Of a stretch of 48,081 nt of DNA, positions 1-8,107 are shown piece by piece. The position numbers and the translations under genes are program-made. Under the pieces are notes generated by a model. It saw only the letters and a list, made by a program, of their open reading frames with translations, searched no databases and was not told the origin of the DNA. The DNA is from JBBRNH01 sp038230415. Its GTDB lineage: Bacteria; Bacteroidota; Bacteroidia; Cytophagales; Spirosomataceae. How positions within the stretch are numbered: the first letter of the stretch is position 1; each line of letters begins with the position of its first letter. The stretch is from the NCBI GenBank assembly GCA_038230415.1, contig JBBRNH010000038.1, forward strand, positions 1 to 48,081. The letters run 5' to 3'.

Positions 1-1
1 C

Positions 2-1621
2 GACGGGATCGGCCAAACCCTGCGAAACATTACCAGTAATCAGGTGTTGGCCCTGAGACAGACCGATGCCCGGCCCGTTTCGCCCGATTTTGCGCTGGTC
101 CAATCTGCCGAAACGCCTTTGCTGGCTGAGGTTTCGCACGAAACGGGCTTGCTCTATCGGCACGAAGAAGACGATTTTGTGGATTACAAACAGCAGCAAA
201 CCCTGCTGCCGCACAAACTCTCGCAGCAGGGGCCGCCACTGACAACGGGTGACGTGAATGGCGACGGACTCGACGACCTCTATATCGGTGGGTCGGCAAA
301 CCGGGCCGGGACGTTGTTTATCCAGCAAAAAACCGGCACGTTTCGGCGCGAAAACCTGCCCATAAAACCCCAGGAAGAAACCGGCGTATTGCTGTTTGAT
401 GCCGACCGCGACGGAGATTTAGACCTCTACGCCGTGAGTGGCAGCACCGAATTTGGGCGGCTCGACAAAAACCCGGCGGCTTACCGGCACCGGCTGTTGC
501 TCAACGACGGGCGCGGCCATTTTGCCGAATCGCCGAAGGCCCTGCCCAACATAGAATCGAGCGGGTCGTGCATTTCGGCGGCAGATTTTGATGGCGATGG
601 TGATCTGGATTTATTCGTTGGCGGGCGGTGCGTTCCCCAACGCTACCCCGAACCGGGCCGGAGTTATTTGCTGAGAAACAATAGCTTAGGCCGAAAAAAC
701 GCACCATTATTCACCGACGTAACCGACCAAATTGCGCCCGGCCTGTCTCGTGTGGGTATGGTGTGTGCGGCCCTCTGGACCGATTACGACAACGACCACC
801 GCCCCGACCTGCTCGTCACCGGCGAGTTTATGGCCCCCACTTTCTTCAAAAATCGGCAGGGAAAACAATTCTTCACTCCTCACTCTTCACTCTTTACTGA
901 AAAAGGTTGGTGGAATTGCCTCGCTGCCGGCGATTTTGACCACGACGGCGATACCGACTACGTGGCCGGAAACGCGGGTCTGAACACCCGCCACCGCGCC
1001 AGCCCCGGCCAGCCCGTGCGGGTATATGCCAAAGACTATGACCAAAACGGCACCTTCGACGCGCTGATGACCGCCTACAATTACGGCAAAGAATACGTAG
1101 TGCATCCCCGCGAAACGCTCACCGATCAGTGGCCCGCGCTCAAAAAGAAGTTTCCGAGTTATGCCGAATACGGTAGCAAACCCTTCGCCGACCTGATCTC
1201 AGCCGAGCAACGAACCGGAGCCTTGCTACGCGAAGCCACCGCGTTTGCATCGGTCTATATCGAAAACCGGGGCGAAGGGCAGTTTTTGGTGCATCCGTTA
1301 CCCACCGAAGCGCAGTTTTCGCCCGCCTTCGGGATGTTGGCAACTGACGTTGACCACGACGGACACTTAGATGTGCTGCTGGTTGGTAATGACTACGCCA
1401 ACGAAGTGCTGTCGGGCCAATACGATGCGGGCTATGGCCTGTGGCTGCGGGGTAACGGACGGGGTAAATTCGTAGCCGTTTCGCCGGGAAAATCGGGTTT
1501 TTTGGTGCCGGGCGACGGTAAAGCAATTGTACAACTGCGGCAACCGAACGGGCAGATGCTGTACATCGCCAGCCAGAATCAGGACAGTTTGTGCGTGTTT
1601 CGCCAACCAAGATCGCGCTGA
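2..1621 (+). CDS. FG-GAP/VCBS repeat protein, C-terminal part (5' end outside window)
   Basis: This is the C-terminal part of a secreted beta-propeller-type protein whose reading frame is open from the first bases of the window. The first residues (DGIGQTLRNITSNQVLAL) look like an ASPIC/UnbV domain, normally found after CRTAC1-type FG-GAP repeats. A second propeller follows, with calcium-loop motifs such as GDVNGDGLDDLYIGG, FDADRDGDLDLY, FDGDGDLDLFVGG, FDHDGDTDYVAGN and VDHDGHLDVLLVGN. Proteins of this layout in Bacteroidota are about 1,100 residues and often lie near SusC/SusD genes; their function is poorly defined. The GTG at 44 is internal, not a start. A short segment at about 868-899 resembles an intergenic repeat inserted in frame. 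The gene converges on the glycosyltransferase with a 4-base gap. Confidence 0.85.
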   Translation, partial: DGIGQTLRNITSNQVLALRQTDARPVSPDFALVQSAETPLLAEVSHETGLLYRHEEDDFVDYKQQQTLLPHKLSQQGPPLTTGDVNGDGLDDLYIGGSANRAGTLFIQQKTGTFRRENLPIKPQEETGVLLFDADRDGDLDLYAVSGSTEFGRLDKNPAAYRHRLLLNDGRGHFAESPKALPNIESSGSCISAADFDGDGDLDLFVGGRCVPQRYPEPGRSYLLRNNSLGRKNAPLFTDVTDQIAPGLSRVGMVCAALWTDYDNDHRPDLLVTGEFMAPTFFKNRQGKQFFTPHSSLFTEKGWWNCLAAGDFDHDGDTDYVAGNAGLNTRHRASPGQPVRVYAKDYDQNGTFDALMTAYNYGKEYVVHPRETLTDQWPALKKKFPSYAEYGSKPFADLISAEQRTGALLREATAFASVYIENRGEGQFLVHPLPTEAQFSPAFGMLATDVDHDGHLDVLLVGNDYANEVLSGQYDAGYGLWLRGNGRGKFVAVSPGKSGFLVPGDGKAIVQLRQPNGQMLYIASQNQDSLCVFRQPRSR

Positions 1622-1625
1622 AAAA

Positions 1626-2672
1626 CTACTGAATCACTTCGCCCGCCACCGCGCCTGGCGCAGGGTTGTGCCGCCAGCGCAGGATTTTTCGGTAGATGCC
1701 ATTCACGCGCAATCGTCGCCGACTGAGCCATAATACACTGGTAGTGAGTGTGTCAGGGTTTTCGATCCGGTGGAGCAACGCTCCGAACCGCAGGGCCAGA
1801 TCAAACTGCTCGGCATAAAACGACTTGCGGACAAACTGCCGGAGCCGGTCGGCCAACCCCTGTTGTTCGGCTTCGGTCTGGCACAGGGCCAGGGCTTTCT
1901 GGCAAACCCGCAGCGTGGAGTCAAGCAGACGGTTATCGGGTTTCACCACCTGCGCCGAGAGCGAATCGGGCAATCGGCGTTTGTGGGTCAGCACCTCGTC
2001 CTGGTAGGCATAATGATACCGCCGGGCCGACCGTACCCAGAAATCAAAATCTTCGTAGGCTAAGGTTTCGTCGTAGCCACCGAGGTCGTCAAGCACCGTC
2101 CGGCGAATCATCATGGTGGGGGTACAAACAAAATACCGGCGCAGGACTTCGGCAAATACGTTGCCGGTTGGCACGTCAACGGTGGTCTTGCCCTGCTCAT
2201 TCACCGGAAAATGATGGCTGATAAACTGTCCGGCAGCGTCAACGTGGGCGGCATTGGAAAATAGTACGCCGTATCGGGCGGGCAACCGCTCAAATAAATC
2301 GGCTTGTTTGGCAATACGGCTTGGCAGCAGTATATCATCAGCAGACAGGTCAATCACGTACTGCCCCTGTGCCAACGCCAGGCCCTGATTGAACGCCCGG
2401 CACAGACCTGCATTAACCGGATTCTGGATAAACTGAATGGTTGACTTATCGGCGCAAAACGCCCGGATGTGGTCGGCGGTATGGTCGGTGCTGGCGTTAT
2501 CAATCACGATGAGCTCAACGTTGGGGTGCGTCTGATTCACGACCGATTGCAGGGCTTCTGTTACGTAATTTTCGTGGTTATAGGCCGTGCAGATTACCGA
2601 AACCCAGGGTTTCAGGCTGTTTAAAAACGGCCCCATCGGGATAGCAGTAGTCTGATTGGTAACTGATTGCAT
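1626..2672 (-). CDS. Family 2 glycosyltransferase
   Basis: A 348-residue GT-A fold glycosyltransferase of family GT2. It starts with the nucleotide-binding strand WVSVICTAYN (residues 23-32), followed by VIDNASTD (57-63), the loop typical of GT2 enzymes that bind an NDP-sugar. SADD at 110-113 is the DXD-like metal site. The later stretch with YEDFDFWVR is typical of the acceptor side of the active site. No membrane segment is evident, so it is probably a cytoplasmic enzyme building a surface or exported glycan. The acceptor and sugar cannot be read from the sequence. Met13 is an alternative start. It is transcribed towards the FG-GAP gene and has no obvious operon partner. Confidence 0.88.
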   Translation of the reverse strand: MQSVTNQTTAIPMGPFLNSLKPWVSVICTAYNHENYVTEALQSVVNQTHPNVELIVIDNASTDHTADHIRAFCADKSTIQFIQNPVNAGLCRAFNQGLALAQGQYVIDLSADDILLPSRIAKQADLFERLPARYGVLFSNAAHVDAAGQFISHHFPVNEQGKTTVDVPTGNVFAEVLRRYFVCTPTMMIRRTVLDDLGGYDETLAYEDFDFWVRSARRYHYAYQDEVLTHKRRLPDSLSAQVVKPDNRLLDSTLRVCQKALALCQTEAEQQGLADRLRQFVRKSFYAEQFDLALRFGALLHRIENPDTLTTSVLWLSRRRLRVNGIYRKILRWRHNPAPGAVAGEVIQ

Positions 2673-2699
2673 GGCGGAACACAGATAAATACGTCTAAA

Positions 2700-2925
2700 A
2701 GTAAACCTTTTGACGGGTTAGCGGGCAGAAGTCATGCCGGTTTTGAGCGAACGGAAAATTATTCGATATACGTTGGTTTGTTCATGTTTTGGCACGGTTT
2801 TTAGAGAACACGTATTCAGTTGCCTGCCCAGGGCTACATAGCCCGACGCGGGCATACAGTCACATTTATGGGTTAGGGTGCGTAAACGCCACTTCACACG
2901 TTTGAGGTGGCGTTTTTTATTGACC
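2700..2925 (+). ncRNA. Candidate small RNA upstream of an orphan terminator
   Basis: The gap between the glycosyltransferase start and the YihY stop ends in a strong plus-strand intrinsic terminator with no plus-strand CDS before it. Upstream, around 2826-2857, short arms such as TGCCC/GGGCA and GGCT/AGCC could fold. I cannot match it to 6S RNA, SRP RNA, RNase P RNA or tmRNA, and the 5' end and promoter are not clear. It is a candidate only. Confidence 0.2.
2884..2920 (+). terminator. Rho-independent terminator, plus-strand orientation
   Basis: A 13-bp stem (2884-2896 with 2903-2915, one G-U pair) with a 6-base loop is followed by a T-run at 2913-2918 on the plus strand. It overlaps the stop codon of the minus-strand YihY gene. 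In the minus direction the T-run is only three bases, so it suits plus-strand transcripts better. Confidence 0.6.
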
Positions 2926-3883
2926 CCGTAGCTGGCTCTGGCTCCTTATCCGTCGTTTTTTGCGCCACACTGGGGTTTTTATCACCTTCAAGATCATACA
3001 GCGACACGTTCATCTCGAAGCCTAAGATCACCAGCATCGAGATTAAATTGATCCAGACCATGAGCGCGATGAGCGTGCCGATGGAGCCATAGAGTTTATT
3101 GTATGACCCAAAATTGGCGAGGTAGTATGAAAAAGCCAGCGAGGTCAGCACAATCAGCAGCGAGGCCGTAACCGAGCCGGGCGTAACAAACGTCCACTTC
3201 ATGTTTACGTCCGGCCCAAACCGATACAGCAGCGACAGCACCCCCACAAACACGCCCAGCACCAGCAGATACCGCCCCAGGTTCAGCATCAATACAATAA
3301 ACTCGTTGTTGAAAATACCAAACCGCTTCAGGTAATCAATCACAATACCGCCCACCACCAGCAGCGTAATTGCCAGAAACAGCGCCAGCGCAAAGGCAAC
3401 CGTCAGCCCGGCAGCCACGAGCCGGGTTTTCAGAAAGCCCCGGCTGTCTTCGGTGCGGTGGCTTGAGTTAAAGGCGTTCATGAAAGCGAGCATCCCGTTG
3501 GTGGCGGCATAAATGGTCAGCAAAAAACCAAACGACAGTACGCCACTCTGCTCACGCCCGATGATGTCGCGGATCGTGCTTTCGACGGCCTCGAAGGTGC
3601 CAGCCGGAATGGTGCGGCTCAAAAAACTCATGATCCGCACTTCGAGGTTGTTGATCGGGATATACGGAATGAGCGTAAAGAGAAAAATAATGGCCGGAAA
3701 AATCGCCAGAAACAGGTTGAACGACACCGCCGACGACCGCTCGCTGAGGTCGTTGCCGCTGACTTTACCGACCATCTTTTTCAGAAAGTCATACCAGTTA
3801 TTTTTTGAATTGAACGGATGATGATCGCGCATCCAGACGCGGGTGCCGGCCAGGGCGGGCAGGGTCATGATTTTCTCGAACAT
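2894..3883 (-). CDS. YihY/virulence factor BrkB family membrane protein
   Basis: A 329-residue inner-membrane protein of the YihY (BrkB, formerly 'ribonuclease BN') family. The family signature near the first membrane span is present (ERSSAVSFNLFLAIFPAIIFLFTLIPYIPI), and further hydrophobic segments bring the count to about six, as usual. Family members are roughly 280-330 residues and their molecular role is unsettled; the old RNase BN assignment is wrong. The C-terminus is a polar tail. It lies 14 bases downstream of the thioesterase on the same strand, so the two are probably cotranscribed, though no functional link is evident. Confidence 0.88.
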   Translation of the reverse strand: MFEKIMTLPALAGTRVWMRDHHPFNSKNNWYDFLKKMVGKVSGNDLSERSSAVSFNLFLAIFPAIIFLFTLIPYIPINNLEVRIMSFLSRTIPAGTFEAVESTIRDIIGREQSGVLSFGFLLTIYAATNGMLAFMNAFNSSHRTEDSRGFLKTRLVAAGLTVAFALALFLAITLLVVGGIVIDYLKRFGIFNNEFIVLMLNLGRYLLVLGVFVGVLSLLYRFGPDVNMKWTFVTPGSVTASLLIVLTSLAFSYYLANFGSYNKLYGSIGTLIALMVWINLISMLVILGFEMNVSLYDLEGDKNPSVAQKTTDKEPEPATGSIKNATSNV

Positions 3884-3897
3884 GGGGTTTCAACTCG

Positions 3898-4314
3898 TCA
3901 GTCAAAAAATGGTTTGAGAACCTGAACCAACGGCTCCGGGGCCGCGCAGAGCCGCCCGGTATCCATGCGCTGAAACACTAAGGTGGTCTCGCCGGTGTTG
4001 AGCAACTCGCCCGTTTCGTTCAGAATTTCGTACCGAAAAACGATCCGGGCTTTGGGTAGTTCGGGGATGGTTACGCGCACCGTCAGCAGGTCGTCGTAAC
4101 GGGCGGGGCGGTGGTAGCGGCTGTGGTTTTCATAGACCGGCATCATCACGCCCGATGTTTCCATCGCTTTATAATGAAACCCCAGACTCCGCAGGGCTTC
4201 GACGCGGCCAATCTCGTAAAACCGGGCGTAGTTGCCGTAATAAACATAGCCCATCTGATCGGTATCGGCGTAGCAAACCCGGATGGGGTGGGGGAGGGTG
4301 AAATGTAGTGGCAA
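3898..4314 (-). CDS. Acyl-CoA thioesterase, YbgC/4-hydroxybenzoyl-CoA type
   Basis: A 138-residue single hotdog-fold protein. Residues 14-28 (CYADTDQMGYVYYGN) carry the catalytic motif of the YbgC/4HBT thioesterases, in which the Asp attacks or activates water on the acyl-CoA thioester. The length fits the family (130-150). The substrate is unknown. The start is unusual: a TGA lies a few codons upstream and no ATG precedes the motif, so the only usable start is the TTG at 4314. That TTG lies in sequence resembling the adjacent intergenic repeat (TTGCCACTA), which suggests that a repeat replaced the original 5' end. Confidence 0.88.
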   Translation of the reverse strand: MPLHFTLPHPIRVCYADTDQMGYVYYGNYARFYEIGRVEALRSLGFHYKAMETSGVMMPVYENHSRYHRPARYDDLLTVRVTIPELPKARIVFRYEILNETGELLNTGETTLVFQRMDTGRLCAAPEPLVQVLKPFFD

Positions 4315-4341
4315 GGGGTCAGTGGTTTGTGGTCAGTAGTT

Positions 4342-4411
4342 AGTGGCAGGTGGTCAGTGGATTAGTGATTGCGGCAGCCAACTTGCCACTAACAACTAAT
4401 CACTTGCCACT
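4342..4411. repeat. Imperfect intergenic inverted repeat
   Basis: Arms 4342-4367 and 4387-4411 are variants of AGTGGCAAGTGATTAGTG and pair imperfectly. Related words (GTGGCAAG, GGTCAGTGG) extend to about 4311, into the start of the thioesterase gene. With the next entries this accounts for the gene-free stretch 4315-4725. Confidence 0.6.
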
Positions 4412-4496
4412 CTTTTTAATAACCAAATCCCGGTAGCCAGACATGGGATCGGGTTCGCGGACGAAGGTAACGCCGGTAGCACGGCCAGCACGATTT
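4400..4496 (-). pseudogene. Possible C-terminal remnant of an unidentified gene
   Basis: One minus-strand frame reads TGVTFVREPDPMSGYRDLVI followed by KKSGK and a stop at 4400-4402. It looks like an ordinary protein C-terminus rather than repeat DNA, but its upstream side runs into the repeat at 4507-4577, so no intact gene remains. The last residues and stop come from the inverted repeat. I do not recognise the family. Confidence 0.22.
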
Positions 4497-4506
4497 CGGC
4501 GGCAAT

Positions 4507-4577
4507 AGCGCGGATTTTCGCAGACAAAAAAATCCGTGTTAATCCGCGCTGGAACATCCGCCAAATCCGCGTTCTAT
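4507..4577. repeat. Interspersed repeat, 'ATAGAACGCGGAT' family (solo copy)
   Basis: On the minus strand this begins ATAGAACGCGGAT and contains several degenerate CGCGGATT and TCTGCGAAAATC words. The same words flank the GxxExxY gene at 33694-34256. This copy has no gene and no perfect terminal inverted repeats, so it is probably a decayed or partial unit. Confidence 0.6.
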
Positions 4578-4660
4578 TGTTTCCCAATCGTTACCAAATT
4601 ATTTCCTCACTGTAAAATTACTCCCGTATTTCTTCATAAATCCTTGACCGTATGCACACA

Positions 4661-4688
4661 TTGGGGTAACAGCAAAAACCGACTTTTG
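4661..4688 (+). promoter_or_regulatory. Probable susC promoter
   Basis: TTG at 4661-4663, a 17-base spacer and GACTTTTG at 4681-4688 resemble the Bacteroidota -33/-7 pair (TTTG, TAnnTTTG). The predicted transcript starts near 4692 and leaves a leader of about 33 bases before the susC ATG. Confidence 0.5.
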
Positions 4689-4725
4689 CGGTCTGTAACA
4701 GACCTGTTTTAACTCTCCAATCGCA

Positions 4726-7700
4726 ATGCGTACACGTCTCCGTAATTCACTCGTCTGGCTCTGCCTGTTTGCGTCATTCGCAACGGTGGCACAGACCATT
4801 ACGGGCAAAATCGTCTCCTCCGACGATAACCAGCCCCTGCCCGGTGTGTCAATCCTGATTAAAGGAACCAACACCGGCACCACGTCCCGCGCTGATGGAA
4901 CGTACTCGATCAGCGTTCCCAACGCCAACAGCAAACTTACCTACTCGTTTATCGGCTACGACAATCAGGAAATCGCCGTTGGCAACCGCACCGTGATTGA
5001 CGTGGTGCTGGCTGCCGGCACCCGTAACCTGACCGAAGTTGTGGTAACGGCCCTCGGTATCAAAAAAGACATCCGGCAAACGGGCGTAAGCATCCAGACC
5101 GTTGATGCCACTCAACTTACCAAAGCCCGCGAGCCAAACCCGATCAACAACTTGGTGGGTAAGGTGGCCGGTATGACCATCGGTGCCTCGGCAGAACTCC
5201 TGCGCCGACCCCAGATTGTGCTGCGGGGCAATACCAATGTGCTGTTTGTAGTGGACGGTATCCCGGTCAACTCCGATACGTGGAACATCAGCAACGACGA
5301 CATCGAAACGTATTCGGTATTGAAAGGGGCTTCGGCATCGGCTCTGTACGGTTTTCGGGGCGCAAGCGGAGCCATCCTCATCACCACCAAGCGCGGCTCG
5401 AAAGACAAGCGCGGCTTCTCGGTGGAGGTGAACACGAGTCAGATGTTCGACAAAGGATTCAACGCCATCCCGAAAGTGCAGGACGAATACGGCCCCGGCG
5501 ACCACGGCACCTACGCCTTTGCCGATGGCAAGGGAGCCGGTAATAACGACGGTGATTATGACGTGTGGGGGCCGAAGTTTGAAGCCCAACTGATTCCACA
5601 ATACGACAGCCCGGTGGTAGAAGGCGGGGCGTTTGTAACGACGTTCAACAACGGAACCAAGTTTACGGGCAACCGTCAGCCAACCCCCTGGACGGCACGC
5701 GGCAAAGACAACCTGAGCCGGTTTATCCAGACGGGGATTCTGTCAACCAACAATATCGCCGTATCGTCGTCGGGCGAAAAACACGACCTGCGGTTCTCCG
5801 TCTCGCACAACTACCAGCGCGGTTTGGTACCAAACACCAAGCTCAACATCACCAACTTTAACGTCACGGGCGGCTATAATTTCAGCGACCGGCTGCGGTT
5901 TGAGTCCAGCCTGCAATACAACAAGCAATATACGCCCAACGTACCAGACGTGAACTACGGCCCTAACTCGCTGATTTACAACATGATTATCTGGGGTGGT
6001 GCCGACTGGAACGTTGACGATATGAAAAACTACTGGCAGCCGGGCAAAGAAGGTATTCAGCAGAATTATGAAGAATACCAACGCTACAACAACCCCTGGT
6101 TTACGTCGAAAGAATGGCTGCGGAGCCACAACAAGACCGACATAATCGGGCAGGTATCGCTGCGGTATAAAATCGCCGAAGGGCTTGACATCACCGCCCG
6201 GACGCAGGTCTCGACCTGGAACCTGCTCCGCACCGAGAAGTTTCCGTATTCGGCCACCACCTACGGACGCGAAGAAGGCCGGGGCGATTACCGCGAAGAC
6301 CGCCGGAATCTGTTCGATAACAATAACGAACTGATCTTGAAATTTAACCGCAAAATCGGTTCGCTGCTGAACGTGAGCGCGTTAGCCGGGGGCAACGCCC
6401 GGATTTACAACTTCAACTCGGCCTACGCCACCACCAACTACCTCAACGTGCCGGGGGTGTATAACTTCGCCAACACAGCCAACCCCGGTATCTTCTCGAA
6501 CTATCAGGCGGATATGCGCGTAAACTCGGCTTATTATTCGGCTGACTTCACGATCAAGGATTTCGTCACGATTTCGACTACGGGCCGGGTTGACAAACTC
6601 TCGACCCTGCCGCAGGGCAACAACACGTTCTTTTATCCGTCGGTGGCGTTCAGCACCGTTATCTCCGATTATGTGACGTTACCCCAGGCCATTTCATTCC
6701 TGAAACTGCGCGGCAGTTACGCCAACGTAAAAGAAGGCCTGACCACGAGCAGCATCGGGGCAACGCCCGGCTCGTCGTTCCCGCTTATTTACGGTGAGAA
6801 CTACTCCTCGTCTTATGACGGCCCGACGTACCAGAACACAACGGTTTATTCAACGCCGTTGGGCTATAACAACGCCCCGGCTGCGTATTACGGCAACCGC
6901 CTGAGCAACCCGAATATCAAACCAGCCGCTACCTCACAGTTTGAAGCGGGTGTTGATGTGCGGTTTCTGAACAACCGGCTGGCCTTTGACGCGGCTTACT
7001 TTGTGGCCGACGATGGCCCGCGAATTTTTGATCTCGGAATCTCCGAGGGTTCGGGTTACACGAGCGTGTTGCAGAACGGCCTGAAAACTCAGAAACGCGG
7101 GGTCGAACTCTCGCTGACGGGTCAGGTGCTGCGAAACCGGAACGGCCTGAATTGGGACGTGCTGGCAAACTGGTCGACGTTCAAAGAAAAACTGACCGAA
7201 ATTTATCCCGGTCAGGATCGCTACAGCACCTTTTTTAAGGTGGGCGACCGCGTGGATAAATACTATGACCCGACGTTCTACCGCACGGCAGACGGGCAGA
7301 TTATCAACGATGCCGGTGGCCGACCAATCATCAACCCGGTTCGGCAGTTTTTGGGCTATCTGAACCCCGACTGGGTGTTTGGCGTGAACAACCGCTTCAG
7401 CTATCAAAACTTCACCTTCAGTTTCCAGTTTGACGGGCGCGTGGGCGGGGTGATTTCTAACTACATTCAACGGCAGACGTTCCGGGGTGGCCGCCACATC
7501 GAAACCATTCAGGGCGCGATGGGCGAGGCTCGTTTTCAGGATACAAAAGGCATCAAGTCTTACTTAGGCGAAGGTGTTCAGATTGTTGGCACGGGCGTTA
7601 TCAATGCTGACCCGGACGGCAATATATTGAACATCAATGAGTTGCAGTTTAAGCCGAACGAAACCAAGCAGTTTTTGCAGGACTACATCAGCCGCCGGTA

Positions 7701-7974
7701 CAGCCCGAACGGGGGCAACCTGATGTCGCGCACGTTTGCCAAACTGCGCGAAGTAACGCTGGGATACAGCCTGCCGTCGGCCATTGTGAGCCGGCTGGGC
7801 GTTCGGTCGGCGAGTATCTCGCTCGTTGGCCGTAACCTGCTGTATTTTGCCGAAAAGAAAGACATTGACCTCGACCAGTTTACGGGCGGTAACGTCTTCG
7901 CGGGTGGTGGTAGCTCTGACCTGCAAACGCCCACAACCCGCCGGTTTGGAGTGAACCTGAATTTGGTATTTTAA
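4726..7974 (+). CDS. susC: SusC/RagA family TonB-linked outer membrane transporter
   Basis: A 1,082-residue TonB-dependent outer-membrane channel that would import a large nutrient with the SusD-like lipoprotein. A signal peptide (residues 1-22, ending ATVA|Q) is followed by a carboxypeptidase-regulatory-like domain (ITGKIVSSDDNQPLPGVSIL to about residue 95), the TonB-box-like stretch LTEVVVTALGI, and the plug domain with LRGNTNVLFVVDGIPV and the SusC signature ASALYGFRGASGAILITTKRG. The barrel ends with a typical aromatic C-terminus (GVNLNLVF). Length is normal for the family. The substrate cannot be read; no glycoside hydrolase, lyase or sulfatase is adjacent. It is separated from susD by 133 bases that hold a long hairpin. 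Confidence 0.95.
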   Translation: MRTRLRNSLVWLCLFASFATVAQTITGKIVSSDDNQPLPGVSILIKGTNTGTTSRADGTYSISVPNANSKLTYSFIGYDNQEIAVGNRTVIDVVLAAGTRNLTEVVVTALGIKKDIRQTGVSIQTVDATQLTKAREPNPINNLVGKVAGMTIGASAELLRRPQIVLRGNTNVLFVVDGIPVNSDTWNISNDDIETYSVLKGASASALYGFRGASGAILITTKRGSKDKRGFSVEVNTSQMFDKGFNAIPKVQDEYGPGDHGTYAFADGKGAGNNDGDYDVWGPKFEAQLIPQYDSPVVEGGAFVTTFNNGTKFTGNRQPTPWTARGKDNLSRFIQTGILSTNNIAVSSSGEKHDLRFSVSHNYQRGLVPNTKLNITNFNVTGGYNFSDRLRFESSLQYNKQYTPNVPDVNYGPNSLIYNMIIWGGADWNVDDMKNYWQPGKEGIQQNYEEYQRYNNPWFTSKEWLRSHNKTDIIGQVSLRYKIAEGLDITARTQVSTWNLLRTEKFPYSATTYGREEGRGDYREDRRNLFDNNNELILKFNRKIGSLLNVSALAGGNARIYNFNSAYATTNYLNVPGVYNFANTANPGIFSNYQADMRVNSAYYSADFTIKDFVTISTTGRVDKLSTLPQGNNTFFYPSVAFSTVISDYVTLPQAISFLKLRGSYANVKEGLTTSSIGATPGSSFPLIYGENYSSSYDGPTYQNTTVYSTPLGYNNAPAAYYGNRLSNPNIKPAATSQFEAGVDVRFLNNRLAFDAAYFVADDGPRIFDLGISEGSGYTSVLQNGLKTQKRGVELSLTGQVLRNRNGLNWDVLANWSTFKEKLTEIYPGQDRYSTFFKVGDRVDKYYDPTFYRTADGQIINDAGGRPIINPVRQFLGYLNPDWVFGVNNRFSYQNFTFSFQFDGRVGGVISNYIQRQTFRGGRHIETIQGAMGEARFQDTKGIKSYLGEGVQIVGTGVINADPDGNILNINELQFKPNETKQFLQDYISRRYSPNGGNLMSRTFAKLREVTLGYSLPSAIVSRLGVRSASISLVGRNLLYFAEKKDIDLDQFTGGNVFAGGGSSDLQTPTTRRFGVNLNLVF

Positions 7975-7988
7975 TAATGACCACCCGC

Positions 7989-8089
7989 ACCACCCCCAAC
8001 CCCCTCCTAAAACAGGAAGGGGCTAAAAACAACAAAAGCGTAGCATTCGAGAAAGCCCCCTCCTGTTTTAGGAGGGGGTTGGGGGTGGT
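7989..8089. repeat. Long inverted repeat between susC and susD
   Basis: Arms 7989-8024 and 8054-8089 are 36 bases each and match at 35 of 36 positions, with a 29-base loop. The core word is CCTCCTAAAACAGG flanked by C-runs. RNA from here would form a very stable hairpin, without a long T-run on its plus-strand exit. It could lower susD expression relative to susC or protect mRNA ends; this is inference. Confidence 0.85.
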
Positions 8090-8107
8090 CGAAAACACAT
8101 AAAAGTC

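Noticed and set aside
4396..4587. 63-residue minus-strand ORF
   Set aside because: Most of it is the ATAGAACGCGGAT repeat, and a different frame carries the only protein-like segment.
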